From an uncultured Rhizobium sp. (lineage in GTDB: Bacteria; Pseudomonadota; Alphaproteobacteria; Rhizobiales; Rhizobiaceae), in contig CAMFHE010000022.1 of the NCBI GenBank assembly GCA_945952045.1, positions 30,708 to 94,707 of the forward strand: DNA of 64,000 bases, in the 5' to 3' direction. Of this stretch, positions 1 through 9,917 are shown one piece after another. A model generated the notes under the pieces. The model did not search any database and was not told where the DNA came from. It worked only from the letters and a program-made list of their open reading frames with translations. Each line of letters starts with the position of its first letter. The first letter of the stretch is position 1. The position numbers and the translations under genes were made by a program.

Positions 1-1277
1 CTTGCCCGCGCGGCATCGAATTGCTTGGCAAGCAACTGCGCGTTACCGAGCTGCGCCATGGCCTCGGCATCCTTCGGCGCCAAGCGGGCGATCTCCATCT
101 TGTGGCTGACCAGCCCGGCGATATCACCCTTCTCGATTGCCATCAGCGACAATGCCTGATGGGCGATGATTGAATTCGGGTCGATTTCGAGCATGCCGTC
201 GAAAGTGGCCGCCGCCGCCATCGGATCGCCGGCTTCCCTTTGCAACATACCGAGACGAAAATGCAGATCGATATCCTGCGGCTGCAGGCTCACGGCTCTG
301 GCCAGATCCGTGACCGCCGCCTTCGGATCTCCGGCATGAGCTGCTATTTCCCCCCGCCATTTATAGGCTTGCGCATTGCGTGGAGAGAGACGCAGCGCCT
401 CGGCGATCGACTTGCGCGCCTCCGCAACATCACCTGCGCCCAATTCCGCCGCAGCACGCGTGATCAGCGCATCGACGAAATGCGAATCCAGCCTGAGCGC
501 CTCATCGGCCAGCTTGCGCGCACGGTCATACTCCTTGCGGTCGGTGGTCAATTGCGCGGCAACCGTCAGCGCCCACGCGCCATCCGGATGGCCCTCGCGG
601 GCCAGACGACGCAACTCGGCGATCGTTCGCGTTTCGCTTTCCGAGCGCAGCGCCAAAATGCCCCGCACGGGATCGATGAACATAAGCGCTTCCGCGACGG
701 CCTTGCGAAACCAGAGATTGATGTCGCCATTGCCTGGCGGCGGAAGATCGATCACATGGATGTCCTTGTCGATGATGCGCAGCCGGAGCGCGCTGTTCTC
801 GATCGTGCAGGGATCGGCGACGCAGGTCAGCTCTCCCGATATTCGGGTCTCGGCACGACCGAAAAAGGCGCGCACATGATGGATCAGCGATTCGAACGAA
901 ATACCTGAGTCCGGGATCGAAAACTCGATCCGCTGCGAACTTGGCAGGACGTCGCGCGTCTCCTTCGCAGCCTTCACTTCGTCGGTGACCTTCGACCAGG
1001 CGTCCCAGAGCCGGTTGCCGATCACGGTGCCGTTGAGCCCCCTCTCCTCCAACGCGGCCGGAACGGAGATCGATGTGATCGTCACCCGGTCGCTTGCCAG
1101 TTCCGACAGGATGACGGGTACGATGACGATCATCGCCAGCACGACCAGAACATTGAACAATATGGAACGGATGAGGGTCGTCTTGCCTTCGATCAGGCGG
1201 ATAAGCCGCGTCCACCAGCGAAGCCGTGGCGACTGCGCCAGGTCTTCGTCGAGTGCCGAATGATCGATCTCAGTCAT
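1..1277 (-). CDS. TPR-repeat membrane protein, C-terminus beyond window
   Basis: The minus-strand frame is open from an ATG at 1277 to the window edge, so the stop lies outside. The N-terminus (MTEIDHSALDEDLAQSPRLR) precedes one hydrophobic membrane segment (about residues 35-58, SILFNVLVVLAMIVIVPVIL). A roughly 150-residue region with no recognised domain follows, then several tetratricopeptide repeats with the alternating small/large pattern (for example DEALRLDSHFVDALITRAAAELGAGD and similar units about 34 residues apart). This suggests a membrane-anchored protein exposing a TPR scaffold. TPRs mediate protein-protein contact; the partner is unknown. It is divergent from the receiver gene at 1422. 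Frame and TPR call are solid; the cellular role is unknown. Confidence 0.8.
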   Translation of the reverse strand, partial: MTEIDHSALDEDLAQSPRLRWWTRLIRLIEGKTTLIRSILFNVLVVLAMIVIVPVILSELASDRVTITSISVPAALEERGLNGTVIGNRLWDAWSKVTDEVKAAKETRDVLPSSQRIEFSIPDSGISFESLIHHVRAFFGRAETRISGELTCVADPCTIENSALRLRIIDKDIHVIDLPPPGNGDINLWFRKAVAEALMFIDPVRGILALRSESETRTIAELRRLAREGHPDGAWALTVAAQLTTDRKEYDRARKLADEALRLDSHFVDALITRAAAELGAGDVAEARKSIAEALRLSPRNAQAYKWRGEIAAHAGDPKAAVTDLARAVSLQPQDIDLHFRLGMLQREAGDPMAAAATFDGMLEIDPNSIIAHQALSLMAIEKGDIAGLVSHKMEIARLAPKDAEAMAQLGNAQLLAKQFDAARA

Positions 1278-1421
1278 CGCTGTTCCGCTTCTTATAAACT
1301 CACTGAGTTTTAGATTGTCAGCCCAAGCGGGTCAATGCATGGTGGCTTGCCGCATCCGGCAAGTTATGCCATCCGTTGACCGGCGCGACGCACTTCGCGC
1401 CTTCACATGAAGGAAGCGATG

Positions 1422-1778
1422 ATGCGGATCCTGGTAGCCGACGACGTCGAGGTCATGCGGATCTCTCTGGAACTGGCGCTGAGCTCGGGCGGACACGACG
1501 TGTCTGTCGTGCCGACGGGACGTGCCGCACTCAATCTCCTGCGGGAAAAGCGCTTCGATGCAGCTGTTCTCGATCTATGGATGCCCGATGGCGATGGCTT
1601 GAGCGTGCTTCGCCAAATCCGCGAAGAGCAACCGAGTTTGCGTCTTTTCGTCATCACCGGCGGCGGACCGAGATTGCCGATCGAAGCGGCAGCCTTGATT
1701 TCCGAGGTATGGGGCGCGGAACGCGTCTTCATCAAGCCGTTCGACGAGTCTGAACTTCTTGCCGTTCTCGGCCAGTAA
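1422..1778 (+). CDS. single-domain response regulator (receiver only)
   Basis: The product of about 118 residues consists only of a CheY-like receiver. The acidic pair ADD lies near the N-terminus, the phospho-acceptor Asp in AAVLDLWMPDGDG, the Thr switch in FVITGGG, and the conserved Lys in FIKPFDESEL. There is no output domain, so it probably acts in a phosphorelay or by protein binding. An AAGGAAG Shine-Dalgarno at 1410-1416 favours the ATG at 1422; ATGs at 1407 and 1419 are alternatives. The MarR gene follows 29 bases downstream, and the histidine kinase at 2278-4572 converges on the pair and is a plausible partner. Confidence 0.9.
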   Translation: MRILVADDVEVMRISLELALSSGGHDVSVVPTGRAALNLLREKRFDAAVLDLWMPDGDGLSVLRQIREEQPSLRLFVITGGGPRLPIEAAALISEVWGAERVFIKPFDESELLAVLGQ

Positions 1779-1807
1779 GCAAGCCCGCGAAAATCGAGTG
1801 AGCTGTC

Positions 1808-2281
1808 ATGACACAGAATGCGCCGTCCATTGCTGCCATTACCAGACTGTTCGAGCTGGCGGCCCGTTCGCTGCATTCCGCCGGTTTCGCCGGCGGGCTC
1901 TACCCGGCGCAATGGACAGCCTTGCGCTATCTGGCGCAGGCCGCGCCGGCGGAGAGAACCGCCGCAAAGCTGGCGCGCTTTCAGCAGATGGCTGTCGGTC
2001 CAGTGACGCGGACGGTGCGGACGTTGATCGCGAAAGGCTTGCTGATCGAGGCGGGATCGGCCGGCCATCATCGCTCCAAACGGTTGGACCTGACGCCAGA
2101 AGGTATCACGCTCCTGCAGGACGACCCCTTGCTGGCCGTCGATGCCGAGCTTTCAAAACTCTCCACCCAGGAAGGTCGGGCGCTCAGCACGATCCTGGTG
2201 CGCATCATTTCGCACCTGCAGGCCAGTCACGACGGATCGGCGGATGTCATGCTCTCGCTCGACGATCCCAAATCCAGCTAG
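1808..2281 (+). CDS. MarR-family transcriptional regulator
   Basis: The 157-residue product has the MarR winged-helix layout: an N-terminal dimerisation helix (ITRLFELAARSLHSAGF), the YPAQWTALRYLAQA helix, a recognition region (MAVGPVTRTVRTLIAKGLL), a wing (RSKRLDLTPEG) and C-terminal helices. MarR proteins are dimeric repressors that release DNA on binding ligands. It probably shares a transcript with the receiver gene just upstream. Its stop codon overlaps the end of the converging histidine-kinase gene by four bases (CTAG). The ligand is unknown. Confidence 0.85.
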   Translation: MTQNAPSIAAITRLFELAARSLHSAGFAGGLYPAQWTALRYLAQAAPAERTAAKLARFQQMAVGPVTRTVRTLIAKGLLIEAGSAGHHRSKRLDLTPEGITLLQDDPLLAVDAELSKLSTQEGRALSTILVRIISHLQASHDGSADVMLSLDDPKSS

Positions 2282-4572
2282 ATATCTTCTGACGATCCGG
2301 GATCGCCCGCCGCGAACACGATCCGGATCGTCGTCCCTTCGCCGTTGACGGATATGATCTGGAGATCGGCATTCCAGCCTGAAACGATACGCCGAACGAT
2401 CGATAGCCCAAGGCCGATGCCCCCGGCAGACCCCGTCATGAAAGGCTCGGTCGCCCGCTTGCGGATTGTTTCCGGCATGCCATGACCATTGTCCGTCACA
2501 GTCAGCACCGGATGCCCAGATTCTGTCGCGAGACGAATGGAAATGTGGCCAATGCTGCCGGTGGCGCGCAGTGAATTGCTGACCAGATTGGACAGGACCT
2601 GGATCATTTCGCCAAGGCGCACCTGCGGCGTATCGACCGCTTCGATCACGCTTTCGAGCTGGCAGGTCGCGGGAACGGTGACGCGCACGGTATCGACAGC
2701 ATCGCGCACCGCCTGCTGGATCGGCACGGCTGCACCGGCAAATCCATCCGGCGCATAAGCCCTCAAAACCGAGCGGACGATTTCTCCCGCACGGATCCCC
2801 GAGGTGACGACGAGCCCGAGAAGACGGCGGCCATCCGGATCGCTTACATGCTGGTCGGCAACATGCCGGGAAAGGCTGATGATCGGATGAAGGAAGTTGT
2901 TGACTTCATGCGCGATGCCGCCGGCGAGATGGCCGAGCGCGGCCAGCGTGTTGCGCCGGCTTTCGTCGGCGCGACCGACGACATTGCTGGTGATGTCGCT
3001 CACCACGGCCCGAAAGCCGTCATGGCGGCCATCCTCATCGACGATGGGCACCGTCGAAAGGCTGATCCAGCGCGTGGCGACGTCATCCTCCCGGCCATTG
3101 GCGAATTCGAAGGCGCGCAAAGGAACCCGCTCCAGCGTGCCGACAACGCCTTGTGACAGGCCTGGCAGGCTGGCAATAAAATGCCGGCCGGCCTCGAGTT
3201 CCAGAAGGCGCGAAAGCGGCCCCGCCGCAGACCGGATCACGCCATCCGGCCCGACTTCGAAAACACCGTCCGTGCCGATTTCCGCATAATCGCGGGCGCG
3301 TTGCTCGTTGCGTTCGGCAATCAGCGTCAATCGCCGTTCGCGCTGCCGCAGATCGACCGTCAGGAGAACCGCAAGCGCCAGCAGCGATATCGTGAGATCC
3401 GCGCCGGGACGGGCGAAGATGCCGAGATCGGGATCCCAGGATGGAATGGCGGCGCTGCCGATGCGCAGGAAAAGACCCAACGCAAGCGGCATCCAGCACA
3501 TCAGGAAATACCAGGCTCGGCTGTTGCCCCTGGCAGCAAGCCAGAGCGCTGCAGTAAATCCGCAGAGCATGCCGATCAGCGTCGGCAATGCCGCTCCGAT
3601 ATTGAAGGGCATCGTGGTCCAGAAAGCACCTTTGATGATGACGAGCGGCCCCTGCAGGGGAATGACGATTGCCACCAGCTTGAGGAATGTATCGAGGCGC
3701 GGCGCATAAGTCTTCAGCCGGATGAAAGACGAGGTGAACAACAGCCAGAAGGAAATACCGACGGGTTGCGTTCCATAGAGCAGCACATCGGCAAAATTCG
3801 GGTTCGATGGCAGCAACAATGTGTGATGCAATCCGCTTTCAGCAAAATTGCGGATCATCAGGAAGAAGGCTAAGGCGGCGGCATAGGCCATGCTTCTTTC
3901 CCGCAAGCGAAGACCGATCGCGCCGAGGTAAACCGCCAGCGCCGCCACTGCCCCATTGAGAAAGCTTTGATACATGATGTGCGTCGAGACGGTCTGCTCG
4001 AACACCGGCCGCTTGGCGATGAATACATTGCCTTTGAGCGGGCCGAACGAGTAGACCGCAAGATAGAGCGTCTTTCCGGACAACTCTTTCCGGTTCAATT
4101 GAAACACCGGCTGGGACTTTTGTGCGAGCCCCAGATTGGCGGGGTCTCCGTAAAACCACTCATGTGTCTCCGAAGTCGTGCCATCGTCGATGATGAGCCG
4201 CGCCTTGCGGGCAAAACGATCCTCGAACCACAATGTCCAATCGTCTTCGTCGCCGGTCAATTCGGGTGGCGTCAGCCGCAGCCATAGGTAGCCACCTTCG
4301 AAAACACGAAGACCAAGGTTCGGCGTTCGCCCCGCCGAGTCGATGAAGGGCATCGTCTTTAGACTTGCCCGCAAACCTGTAATGTCGAGGATATCGCCGA
4401 AATCCAGCCTGTATGACAGATTCCGGCCAAGGAAAACTGGCTCTGCCACTCCAGGAGGCTGCTCTGCCAAGCGGATATCCCGATTGAAAGCGACGCCTGA
4501 AAGGATGCCGAAGGCAAGACCATATAGGCTTAGCATGATCAGGGCCAACGAACGCAGACGCATTATTCGCAT
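2278..4572 (-). CDS. 7TMR-DISM-type sensor histidine kinase
   Basis: From the ATG at 4572 the protein has 764 residues. An N-terminal membrane segment or signal (MRLRSLALIMLSLYGLAFG) precedes a periplasmic beta-rich region with the look of 7TMR-DISMED2. A block of about seven membrane helices follows (from FLNGAVAALAVYLGAIGL to LLALAVLLTVDL), then a PAS-like region. The HisKA domain has its His in AGGIAHEVNNFL, and the HATPase domain has DNGHGMP and GGIGLGLSIV boxes. All kinase motifs are intact. DISM receptors are thought to sense carbohydrate-like or small ligands. The open frame extends to 4671, but the hydrophobic start fits 4572 or 4563 better. A receiver gene lies convergently at 1422. 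Confidence 0.85.
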   Translation of the reverse strand: MRIMRLRSLALIMLSLYGLAFGILSGVAFNRDIRLAEQPPGVAEPVFLGRNLSYRLDFGDILDITGLRASLKTMPFIDSAGRTPNLGLRVFEGGYLWLRLTPPELTGDEDDWTLWFEDRFARKARLIIDDGTTSETHEWFYGDPANLGLAQKSQPVFQLNRKELSGKTLYLAVYSFGPLKGNVFIAKRPVFEQTVSTHIMYQSFLNGAVAALAVYLGAIGLRLRERSMAYAAALAFFLMIRNFAESGLHHTLLLPSNPNFADVLLYGTQPVGISFWLLFTSSFIRLKTYAPRLDTFLKLVAIVIPLQGPLVIIKGAFWTTMPFNIGAALPTLIGMLCGFTAALWLAARGNSRAWYFLMCWMPLALGLFLRIGSAAIPSWDPDLGIFARPGADLTISLLALAVLLTVDLRQRERRLTLIAERNEQRARDYAEIGTDGVFEVGPDGVIRSAAGPLSRLLELEAGRHFIASLPGLSQGVVGTLERVPLRAFEFANGREDDVATRWISLSTVPIVDEDGRHDGFRAVVSDITSNVVGRADESRRNTLAALGHLAGGIAHEVNNFLHPIISLSRHVADQHVSDPDGRRLLGLVVTSGIRAGEIVRSVLRAYAPDGFAGAAVPIQQAVRDAVDTVRVTVPATCQLESVIEAVDTPQVRLGEMIQVLSNLVSNSLRATGSIGHISIRLATESGHPVLTVTDNGHGMPETIRKRATEPFMTGSAGGIGLGLSIVRRIVSGWNADLQIISVNGEGTTIRIVFAAGDPGSSEDI

Positions 4573-5200
4573 GTAACAGTGATCGCCGCAGTCGATGAGG
4601 CCATAATGATCCGTGCGACAGCCGCTATGAAGGCTCGGCCTATCCCGAATTTCCCTCCAACCGACACGCAACGGCTAATTTAGCGATAACATACATAATG
4701 ATGTTTGCAACTCCATCTGCGGCAACGCATAGAAAAATCGCGATATGTTTTGCTCAGAACGGAATCGGACCATCAAAACTCAAAATATATCGCTTATCTG
4801 TACTATTCCGCTCGTCTTTATGTACGTCGTTTTTGCCTGCCTTGGCTTTTTAGGCAGAGTTGCGGTACCCCGCTGTTGAAGATCTTGTCCTCGGCTTAAA
4901 AGAAATGACGACGGCCTGTCTCAGCGGGATCGGAAACATTAAGGCAACCCGAAATTCAGTCTTTTCAGTTGAGTTGTGGCCCCGGCAAAATGGGGTTTTG
5001 TCAATCCTGGGGACCGTCAGGTGGGCGACAATACAACACGTCGCCACGCTGGCAAAGCACAAGCCATCCCGGTTTCTGCATGAAAGCTTGTGCTATCCGT
5101 TGACCGTTTGAACGGCCGCCGACGGATGCGTGCGGCGATCGTCACAGCCTCGTCATATAAAAAAGCGACAGCTTGCGTTCAATCAACTTTGGATGCTGGC
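4573..5200. other. intergenic region, no supported gene
   Basis: About 630 bases separate the divergent histidine kinase and decarboxylase genes. Only short, mutually overlapping open frames are present and none has protein-like composition. The 3' part carries a weak CCCC-loop-GGGG hairpin followed by TTTT near 4980-4998, which may be a terminator or leader element. The composition is AT-richer than the flanks between 4690 and 4850, as expected for promoters. Confidence 0.5.
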
Positions 5201-7558
5201 ATGGATTATTTCAGACGCTTCAACTTCCTGTTCGCAACACCTTCTTTCGACAGCGAGGATCTGGAAGGCGTTCGCTACAATCAGATCATCCTGGAGATCG
5301 AGCGTTCCGGCTTTGAAGTCGTGCGTGCCCGCAATCTGGACGACGCAGAGATCGTTGTTCAGACTGACGCTGCCATCGGCTGCATGATGGTCGATTGGGG
5401 TAAGAAAGGTCTTGAGGGCAAGACCTCTCATCTCATAAACCTGATGCGCCGACGTGGGCTGGATTTTCCTATCATCCTTCTCATTCGCGGAAAGCGTTTC
5501 GAGGACGTGCCTGTCGAGGTGCTCGACTTCATCGATGGCTACGTCTTTTTGTCGGAAGAAACACCGGCCTTCATCGCGAAGAATCTCATCAGCCGATTGA
5601 AACAATATGCAGAAACGCTGAAAACGCCGTTCTTTGGCGCGCTCGTGGACTATGCTGAGGAAGGCAATCATCTCTGGACCTGCCCTGGCCATAACGGTGG
5701 CGTGTTCTATAGCCGCAGCCCGATCGGCCGCGTGTTCATGGAGCACCTCGGCGAAGCAGTCTTTCGCGACGACCTCGACAATTCAGTACTCGACCTCGGC
5801 GATCTTCTGACTCATGAGGGGCCGGCGCTGGCGGCACAGAAGGAAGCAGCGAAGATCTTTGGCGCTGAGAAGACCTATTTCGTGTTGAACGGGACGTCTA
5901 CATCCAACAAGGTCGCACTTTCCGCCCTTGTGACGGATGGTGACCTCGTGCTGTTCGACCGCAACAATCACAAGGCTGCCCACCATGGCGCGCTGATGAT
6001 ATCGGGTGGTATTCCCATCTATCTCCCGACCACACGAAATGCGTATGGTCTTATTGGACCAATAGACTATGCGTCGCTGAACGAGATGGCGCTGCGCGAG
6101 CGTATTCGCGCCAATCCCCTCGTCAAGGATCCAGAAGCTTGGCAGAGACAGCGACCTTTCCGAGTCGCCGTCATCGAGCAGTGCACCTATGATGGCACGA
6201 TTCACAATGCCGAAATGATCCTGAAATCGATCGGTCATCTCTGCGACTACATCCTGTTCGACGAGGCTTGGGCGGGGTTCATGAAGTTTCACCCGCTCTA
6301 TGCGGGACGGTTCGCTATGGGGCTCGCCGATCTCGGCGCCGACTCCCCAGGCATCATCGCCACCCAGTCCACGCACAAGCAGCTCGCCAGCTTTTCGCAG
6401 GCGTCGCAAATCCATATGAAGGATCGGCACATTTCCGGCCAAAAGCGGCGCGTGGAGCATCGGCGCTTCAACGAGAGCTTCATGCAGCACGCCTCCACGT
6501 CACCCTTCTACCCCCTGTTTGCCTCGCTCGATGTCGGCGCGCAGATGATGAAGGGTCGTTCCGGCGAAGTGCTGTGGGACGATACGATCCGTCTCGGGAT
6601 TGAACTCAGAAAGAAGATGCGCGCCGTGCGCCTGGAGTTCGAGGACAAAGAGCCACGTATGGAGCGCCGTTGGTTCTTCGAACCCTTCGTGCCGGATCGT
6701 GTCTCGATCCCGGACGTTGCAAGCCCCGGCGCTGCGCATGATGTACCATGGGAAAGCGTCGCCACCGATCAACTGGCAACAAACCCGGCTTTCTGGCACC
6801 TGACACCCGGTTCTTCCTGGCATGGTTTCAGCGGTATGGAGAAGGGGTTTGCCATGACGGATCCCAACAAGCTGACGGTGCTGACACCAGGCTTCGATCG
6901 GAAGACAGGCCTCTATGCCGAACACGGCATTCCGGCCCCGATCGTGGCGCAATATCTTCGCGAAAACCGCATCGTTGCTGAGAAGAACGACCTCAACTCG
7001 CTACTCTTTCTGCTGACGCCCGGTGTCGAGGCAAGCAAAGCCGGTACCCTGATAAGCGGCCTCGTGGCCTTCAAAAAGCTTCATGACGACAATGCGTTGC
7101 TGGAAGAGGTGATTCCGGAATTTTACCGCAGGCGTCCAGGCCGCTATGCGGGCGTGCGCCTGCGCGATCTCTGTGGCGATCTCCACAACTTCTTCCGCGA
7201 GGCCAATGTCAGCGCGCTGCAGGCAAAGCAGTTTTCCGCAGATCATCTTCCGCCGATGGCGATGTCACCGCATGACGCGGCACGCAGCTTGGTGCGAAAC
7301 GACGTCGATTACCTGCCGATCGATGAAATCGCCGGACGTATCGCGACGACACCTTTCGTGGTCTATCCGCCAGGCATCGCGACGATCGTACCGGGCGAAC
7401 GTTTGACGGATAGGGCCAAACCGATGATCGATTATCTCAAGATGTTCGAATCCTGCTTCAATACCTTCCCGGGGTTTGATGTAGAAATTCAAGGTGTCTA
7501 CCGTGAGATAGGTGCGTCAGGTCGGGTTCGGCTCTACACCTATGTGGTGGCGGAATAG
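5201..7558 (+). CDS. Orn/Lys/Arg decarboxylase (PLP, fold type I)
   Basis: The 785-residue product matches the length of bacterial biodegradative arginine/lysine/ornithine decarboxylases. The N-terminal wing domain (to about residue 130) is followed by the PLP core. The core carries CPGHNGG, NGTSTSNK, NNHKAAHHG, the cofactor Asp in DEAWAG, and the Schiff-base Lys in STHKQLASFS. A C-terminal domain ends the protein. It would make agmatine, cadaverine or putrescine from the amino acid, consuming a proton. Upstream codons are open to 5090, but homologous sequence begins at MDYFRRFNFLFATP, so 5201 is preferred. The acetyltransferase gene starts eight bases after the stop. Substrate specificity cannot be read by eye. 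Confidence 0.9.
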   Translation: MDYFRRFNFLFATPSFDSEDLEGVRYNQIILEIERSGFEVVRARNLDDAEIVVQTDAAIGCMMVDWGKKGLEGKTSHLINLMRRRGLDFPIILLIRGKRFEDVPVEVLDFIDGYVFLSEETPAFIAKNLISRLKQYAETLKTPFFGALVDYAEEGNHLWTCPGHNGGVFYSRSPIGRVFMEHLGEAVFRDDLDNSVLDLGDLLTHEGPALAAQKEAAKIFGAEKTYFVLNGTSTSNKVALSALVTDGDLVLFDRNNHKAAHHGALMISGGIPIYLPTTRNAYGLIGPIDYASLNEMALRERIRANPLVKDPEAWQRQRPFRVAVIEQCTYDGTIHNAEMILKSIGHLCDYILFDEAWAGFMKFHPLYAGRFAMGLADLGADSPGIIATQSTHKQLASFSQASQIHMKDRHISGQKRRVEHRRFNESFMQHASTSPFYPLFASLDVGAQMMKGRSGEVLWDDTIRLGIELRKKMRAVRLEFEDKEPRMERRWFFEPFVPDRVSIPDVASPGAAHDVPWESVATDQLATNPAFWHLTPGSSWHGFSGMEKGFAMTDPNKLTVLTPGFDRKTGLYAEHGIPAPIVAQYLRENRIVAEKNDLNSLLFLLTPGVEASKAGTLISGLVAFKKLHDDNALLEEVIPEFYRRRPGRYAGVRLRDLCGDLHNFFREANVSALQAKQFSADHLPPMAMSPHDAARSLVRNDVDYLPIDEIAGRIATTPFVVYPPGIATIVPGERLTDRAKPMIDYLKMFESCFNTFPGFDVEIQGVYREIGASGRVRLYTYVVAE

Positions 7559-7565
7559 TCTGGTA

Positions 7566-8141
7566 ATGCCGGGATCGACCATGCAGCAGGTTAGCGGGGT
7601 CATTGTCCGTCCTTCACGGGACACGGATGTGGAATCTATGCTGGCGATTTATCGCCGGCACATTCGCCGCGGCGTCGAAGAGAGTGTAGATGACAGCGAC
7701 ACGCCGGAGCCGGACGATTTGCGCGAGCGGCGCAAGAACCTGAAGAGCAGGCGCTTTCCTCACATCGTCGCGACAATGAACGGGATTGTGGTCGGTTACG
7801 CCTATGTGGTGCTGTTTCGTAAACGCCCGGCCTACCGTTACACTGTCAAACATTCGATTTACGTGCATCACGACTATATTGGCAGGGGCGTGGGAAGCCA
7901 GTTGCTCCGCGCTATCATCGACGCCTGTGCTGCAGTAGGTTTCCGGCAAATGATCGGTTACATCGACGCCGACAATGTGGCTTCGCTTGCTTTGCACGAC
8001 CGCTTCGATTTCGTGCGGGTCGGCCTGTTGCCTGCAGTCGCATACCGCTACGGCCGCTGGGCCGACAGCGTCATGGTGCAGCGTTCGCTGGGGTCTGGCG
8101 CAACCACGCCAGCTCCCCCACCGCCCCTATCCACACGCTGA
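7566..8141 (+). CDS. GNAT-family N-acetyltransferase
   Basis: The product of about 191 residues carries the GNAT fold. The acetyl-CoA pyrophosphate loop is seen in YIGRGVGSQLLRAII (Q/RxxGxG/A type), and the C-terminal DADNVASLALHDRFDF segment is typical of phosphinothricin-acetyltransferase-like members. It starts eight bases after the decarboxylase stop, so the two are almost certainly one operon. A plausible inference is that it acetylates the amine produced by the decarboxylase. An ATG at 7581 is an alternative start. The last 15 residues (PAPPPPLSTR) are low-complexity. Confidence 0.85.
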   Translation: MPGSTMQQVSGVIVRPSRDTDVESMLAIYRRHIRRGVEESVDDSDTPEPDDLRERRKNLKSRRFPHIVATMNGIVVGYAYVVLFRKRPAYRYTVKHSIYVHHDYIGRGVGSQLLRAIIDACAAVGFRQMIGYIDADNVASLALHDRFDFVRVGLLPAVAYRYGRWADSVMVQRSLGSGATTPAPPPPLSTR

Positions 8142-8402
8142 AGCTTCACAGGCGGCCCCGTTTCTCTGAGAAGATGCACGCAAGCCAGGTTCCGTACGAA
8201 TCCAGGCACCCTACGCCACCCTTGCAATCAATTGCCTGATGAAAGCTCGGCGCGATGTTGTGGAACGCGGCGATCAAGTTGTCGCTCAAGGTGCGGCAAC
8301 CAGCCGACCGGGCTATTGTTGAATTTCCCGCCGACAAGCTTCGGGCTGTTCATGATGCCGTCAATCGCCCTGAGTTCGGGATGAGCTTCCGGCAGATGTC
8401 GG

Positions 8403-8570
8403 GAGTCCACCAAGCATGGACGCCGCAGCCAGCAGATGCAGGCGTTGGAAGAGTTCCTCGACACCATCCTGTTCCAGCGTATGCATCGCTCGGCAACTCT
8501 GACGCGCGAGGGCGAGCGTTACCATCTGATCCCGATCCAGTTCAGACCCGGCAGTGTCAAACGGCCATCT
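8403..8570 (+). pseudogene. LysR-type regulator relic (helix-turn-helix fragment)
   Basis: The stretch RRSQQMQALEEFLDTILFQR followed by MHRSATLTREGERY matches the end of the LysR winged helix (usual form SRQIQALEEFLGxxLFxR...LTxAGExY). The preceding HTH residues and the whole effector domain are missing. The rest of 8142-8678 contains only short frames in both strands. It is read as a remnant of a LysR gene that once neighboured serA or the acetyltransferase. The boundaries are approximate. Confidence 0.5.
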
Positions 8571-8678
8571 AGGGCGGAGTTCAAAGCCCTCGCGCAGGGA
8601 AGCCGATCAAGCCAAACCATCCTTGGGAAGGGTGGCCGTCACTCGCCCTGCAATGGTGGTTCAGGAGTGCCAGATGCT

Positions 8679-9917
8679 TTAATAGAGCAGGCGCGTTCGT
8701 ATGGTTCCGGGTATCGCGCGAAGCGCCTGTGCAATCTCGTCTGCAGACCCTGATGCATCTTCGACTTCGATGACCACATAGCCGGTATCACCATAGGTCT
8801 GCAAAAATTCGCCGACGATATTGAGCCCGCGTGACGAAAAGACCTCGTTAAGCTGGATCAACATGCCTGGACGGTTCTCATGGACATGGATGAAACGCGT
8901 TCCGTTCGGCCGTTCGGCCAGTTGCACCTGGGGAAAGTTCACCGCACCCATCGTCGACCCGACATCGGAATATTCGACCAGCTTTCTTGAAACCTCTCCG
9001 CCAATACGCTCCTGAGCCTCTTCGGTGGAGCCGCCGATATGTGGTGTCAATATGACGTTGCTCAACCCCTGAAGTGGGGTTTCGAAACGATCCTTGTTCG
9101 ATGCAGGCTCTTTTGGGAACACGTCGACTGCCGCCCCGGCCAGATGTCCTTCCTTCAACACCGTCGCAAGCGCGTCGAGATCGACGACGGTCCCCCGGGA
9201 ATTGTTGATAAAGATGGCGCCCTTCTTCATACGGCGCAGTTCCGGTTCACCAATCATGTTCTGGGTCGATGCCGTCTCGGGAACATGCATCGTTACATAA
9301 TCCGAAATTTCGAGAAGCTCTCCAAGCGAGGCCATCGATTCCGAATTGCCCCGACGCAAACGATCAGAGAGATCGAAGTAGCGCACCACCATACCCATGC
9401 TTTCCGCAAGAGCACTCAGTTGCGAGCCGATGTTTCCATAGCCAACGATGCCAAGCGTTTTGCCGCGAACTTCACGGCTGCCGACAGCGGATTTTTCCCA
9501 GCCGCCCTGATGCGCGGACAGCGACCGCGGGAAGATCTGTCGGGTCAGCATGATGATCTCGCCGATAACGAGTTCGGCCACAGAACGTGTGTTCGAGTAA
9601 GGTGCGTTGAAAACAGGTATGCCACGGCGTCTGGCCGCTTCCAGATCGACCTGATTTGTCCCGACGGAGAAACAGCCGACGGCAATCAGCTTCTTGGCGG
9701 AATCGAAAATCTCCTCCGTCAGCTGCGTTCGGGAGCGGATACCAATGATATGGGCATCGGCAATATGGCTTTTCAGATCGTTGTCATCGAGCGCCTTCGG
9801 CAGATGAACCAAGTTCGTATATCCACACGCGGCAAAGTAATCCACGGCACTCTGGCTAATGCCTTCGAGCAGAAGCACGGAAATCCGATCTCGGGAGAGG
9901 GAAAGCTGTCGCGTCAT
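8679..9917 (-). CDS. serA: D-3-phosphoglycerate dehydrogenase with ACT domain
   Basis: The 412-residue product is the length of the E. coli-type SerA. The NAD-binding loop is GIVGYGNIGSQLSALAESMG. The active-site Arg lies in NNSRGTVVDLDAL, the Glu in DVFPKEP and the His in ILTPHIGGSTEEA. A C-terminal ACT domain (about residues 338-412) contains HENRPGMLIQLNEVFSSRGLN. The enzyme oxidises 3-phosphoglycerate to phosphohydroxypyruvate, the first step of serine synthesis, and the ACT domain usually gives serine feedback. An AAGG motif precedes the ATG. Rhizobia usually carry another serA elsewhere, so this may be a second copy; that cannot be tested here. Confidence 0.92.
   Translation of the reverse strand: MTRQLSLSRDRISVLLLEGISQSAVDYFAACGYTNLVHLPKALDDNDLKSHIADAHIIGIRSRTQLTEEIFDSAKKLIAVGCFSVGTNQVDLEAARRRGIPVFNAPYSNTRSVAELVIGEIIMLTRQIFPRSLSAHQGGWEKSAVGSREVRGKTLGIVGYGNIGSQLSALAESMGMVVRYFDLSDRLRRGNSESMASLGELLEISDYVTMHVPETASTQNMIGEPELRRMKKGAIFINNSRGTVVDLDALATVLKEGHLAGAAVDVFPKEPASNKDRFETPLQGLSNVILTPHIGGSTEEAQERIGGEVSRKLVEYSDVGSTMGAVNFPQVQLAERPNGTRFIHVHENRPGMLIQLNEVFSSRGLNIVGEFLQTYGDTGYVVIEVEDASGSADEIAQALRAIPGTIRTRLLY

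Noticed and set aside
526..1215. Minus-strand frame of 229 codons inside the TPR gene
   Set aside because: It is the wrong minus frame. The true TPR frame runs open to the window edge and carries membrane and TPR features.
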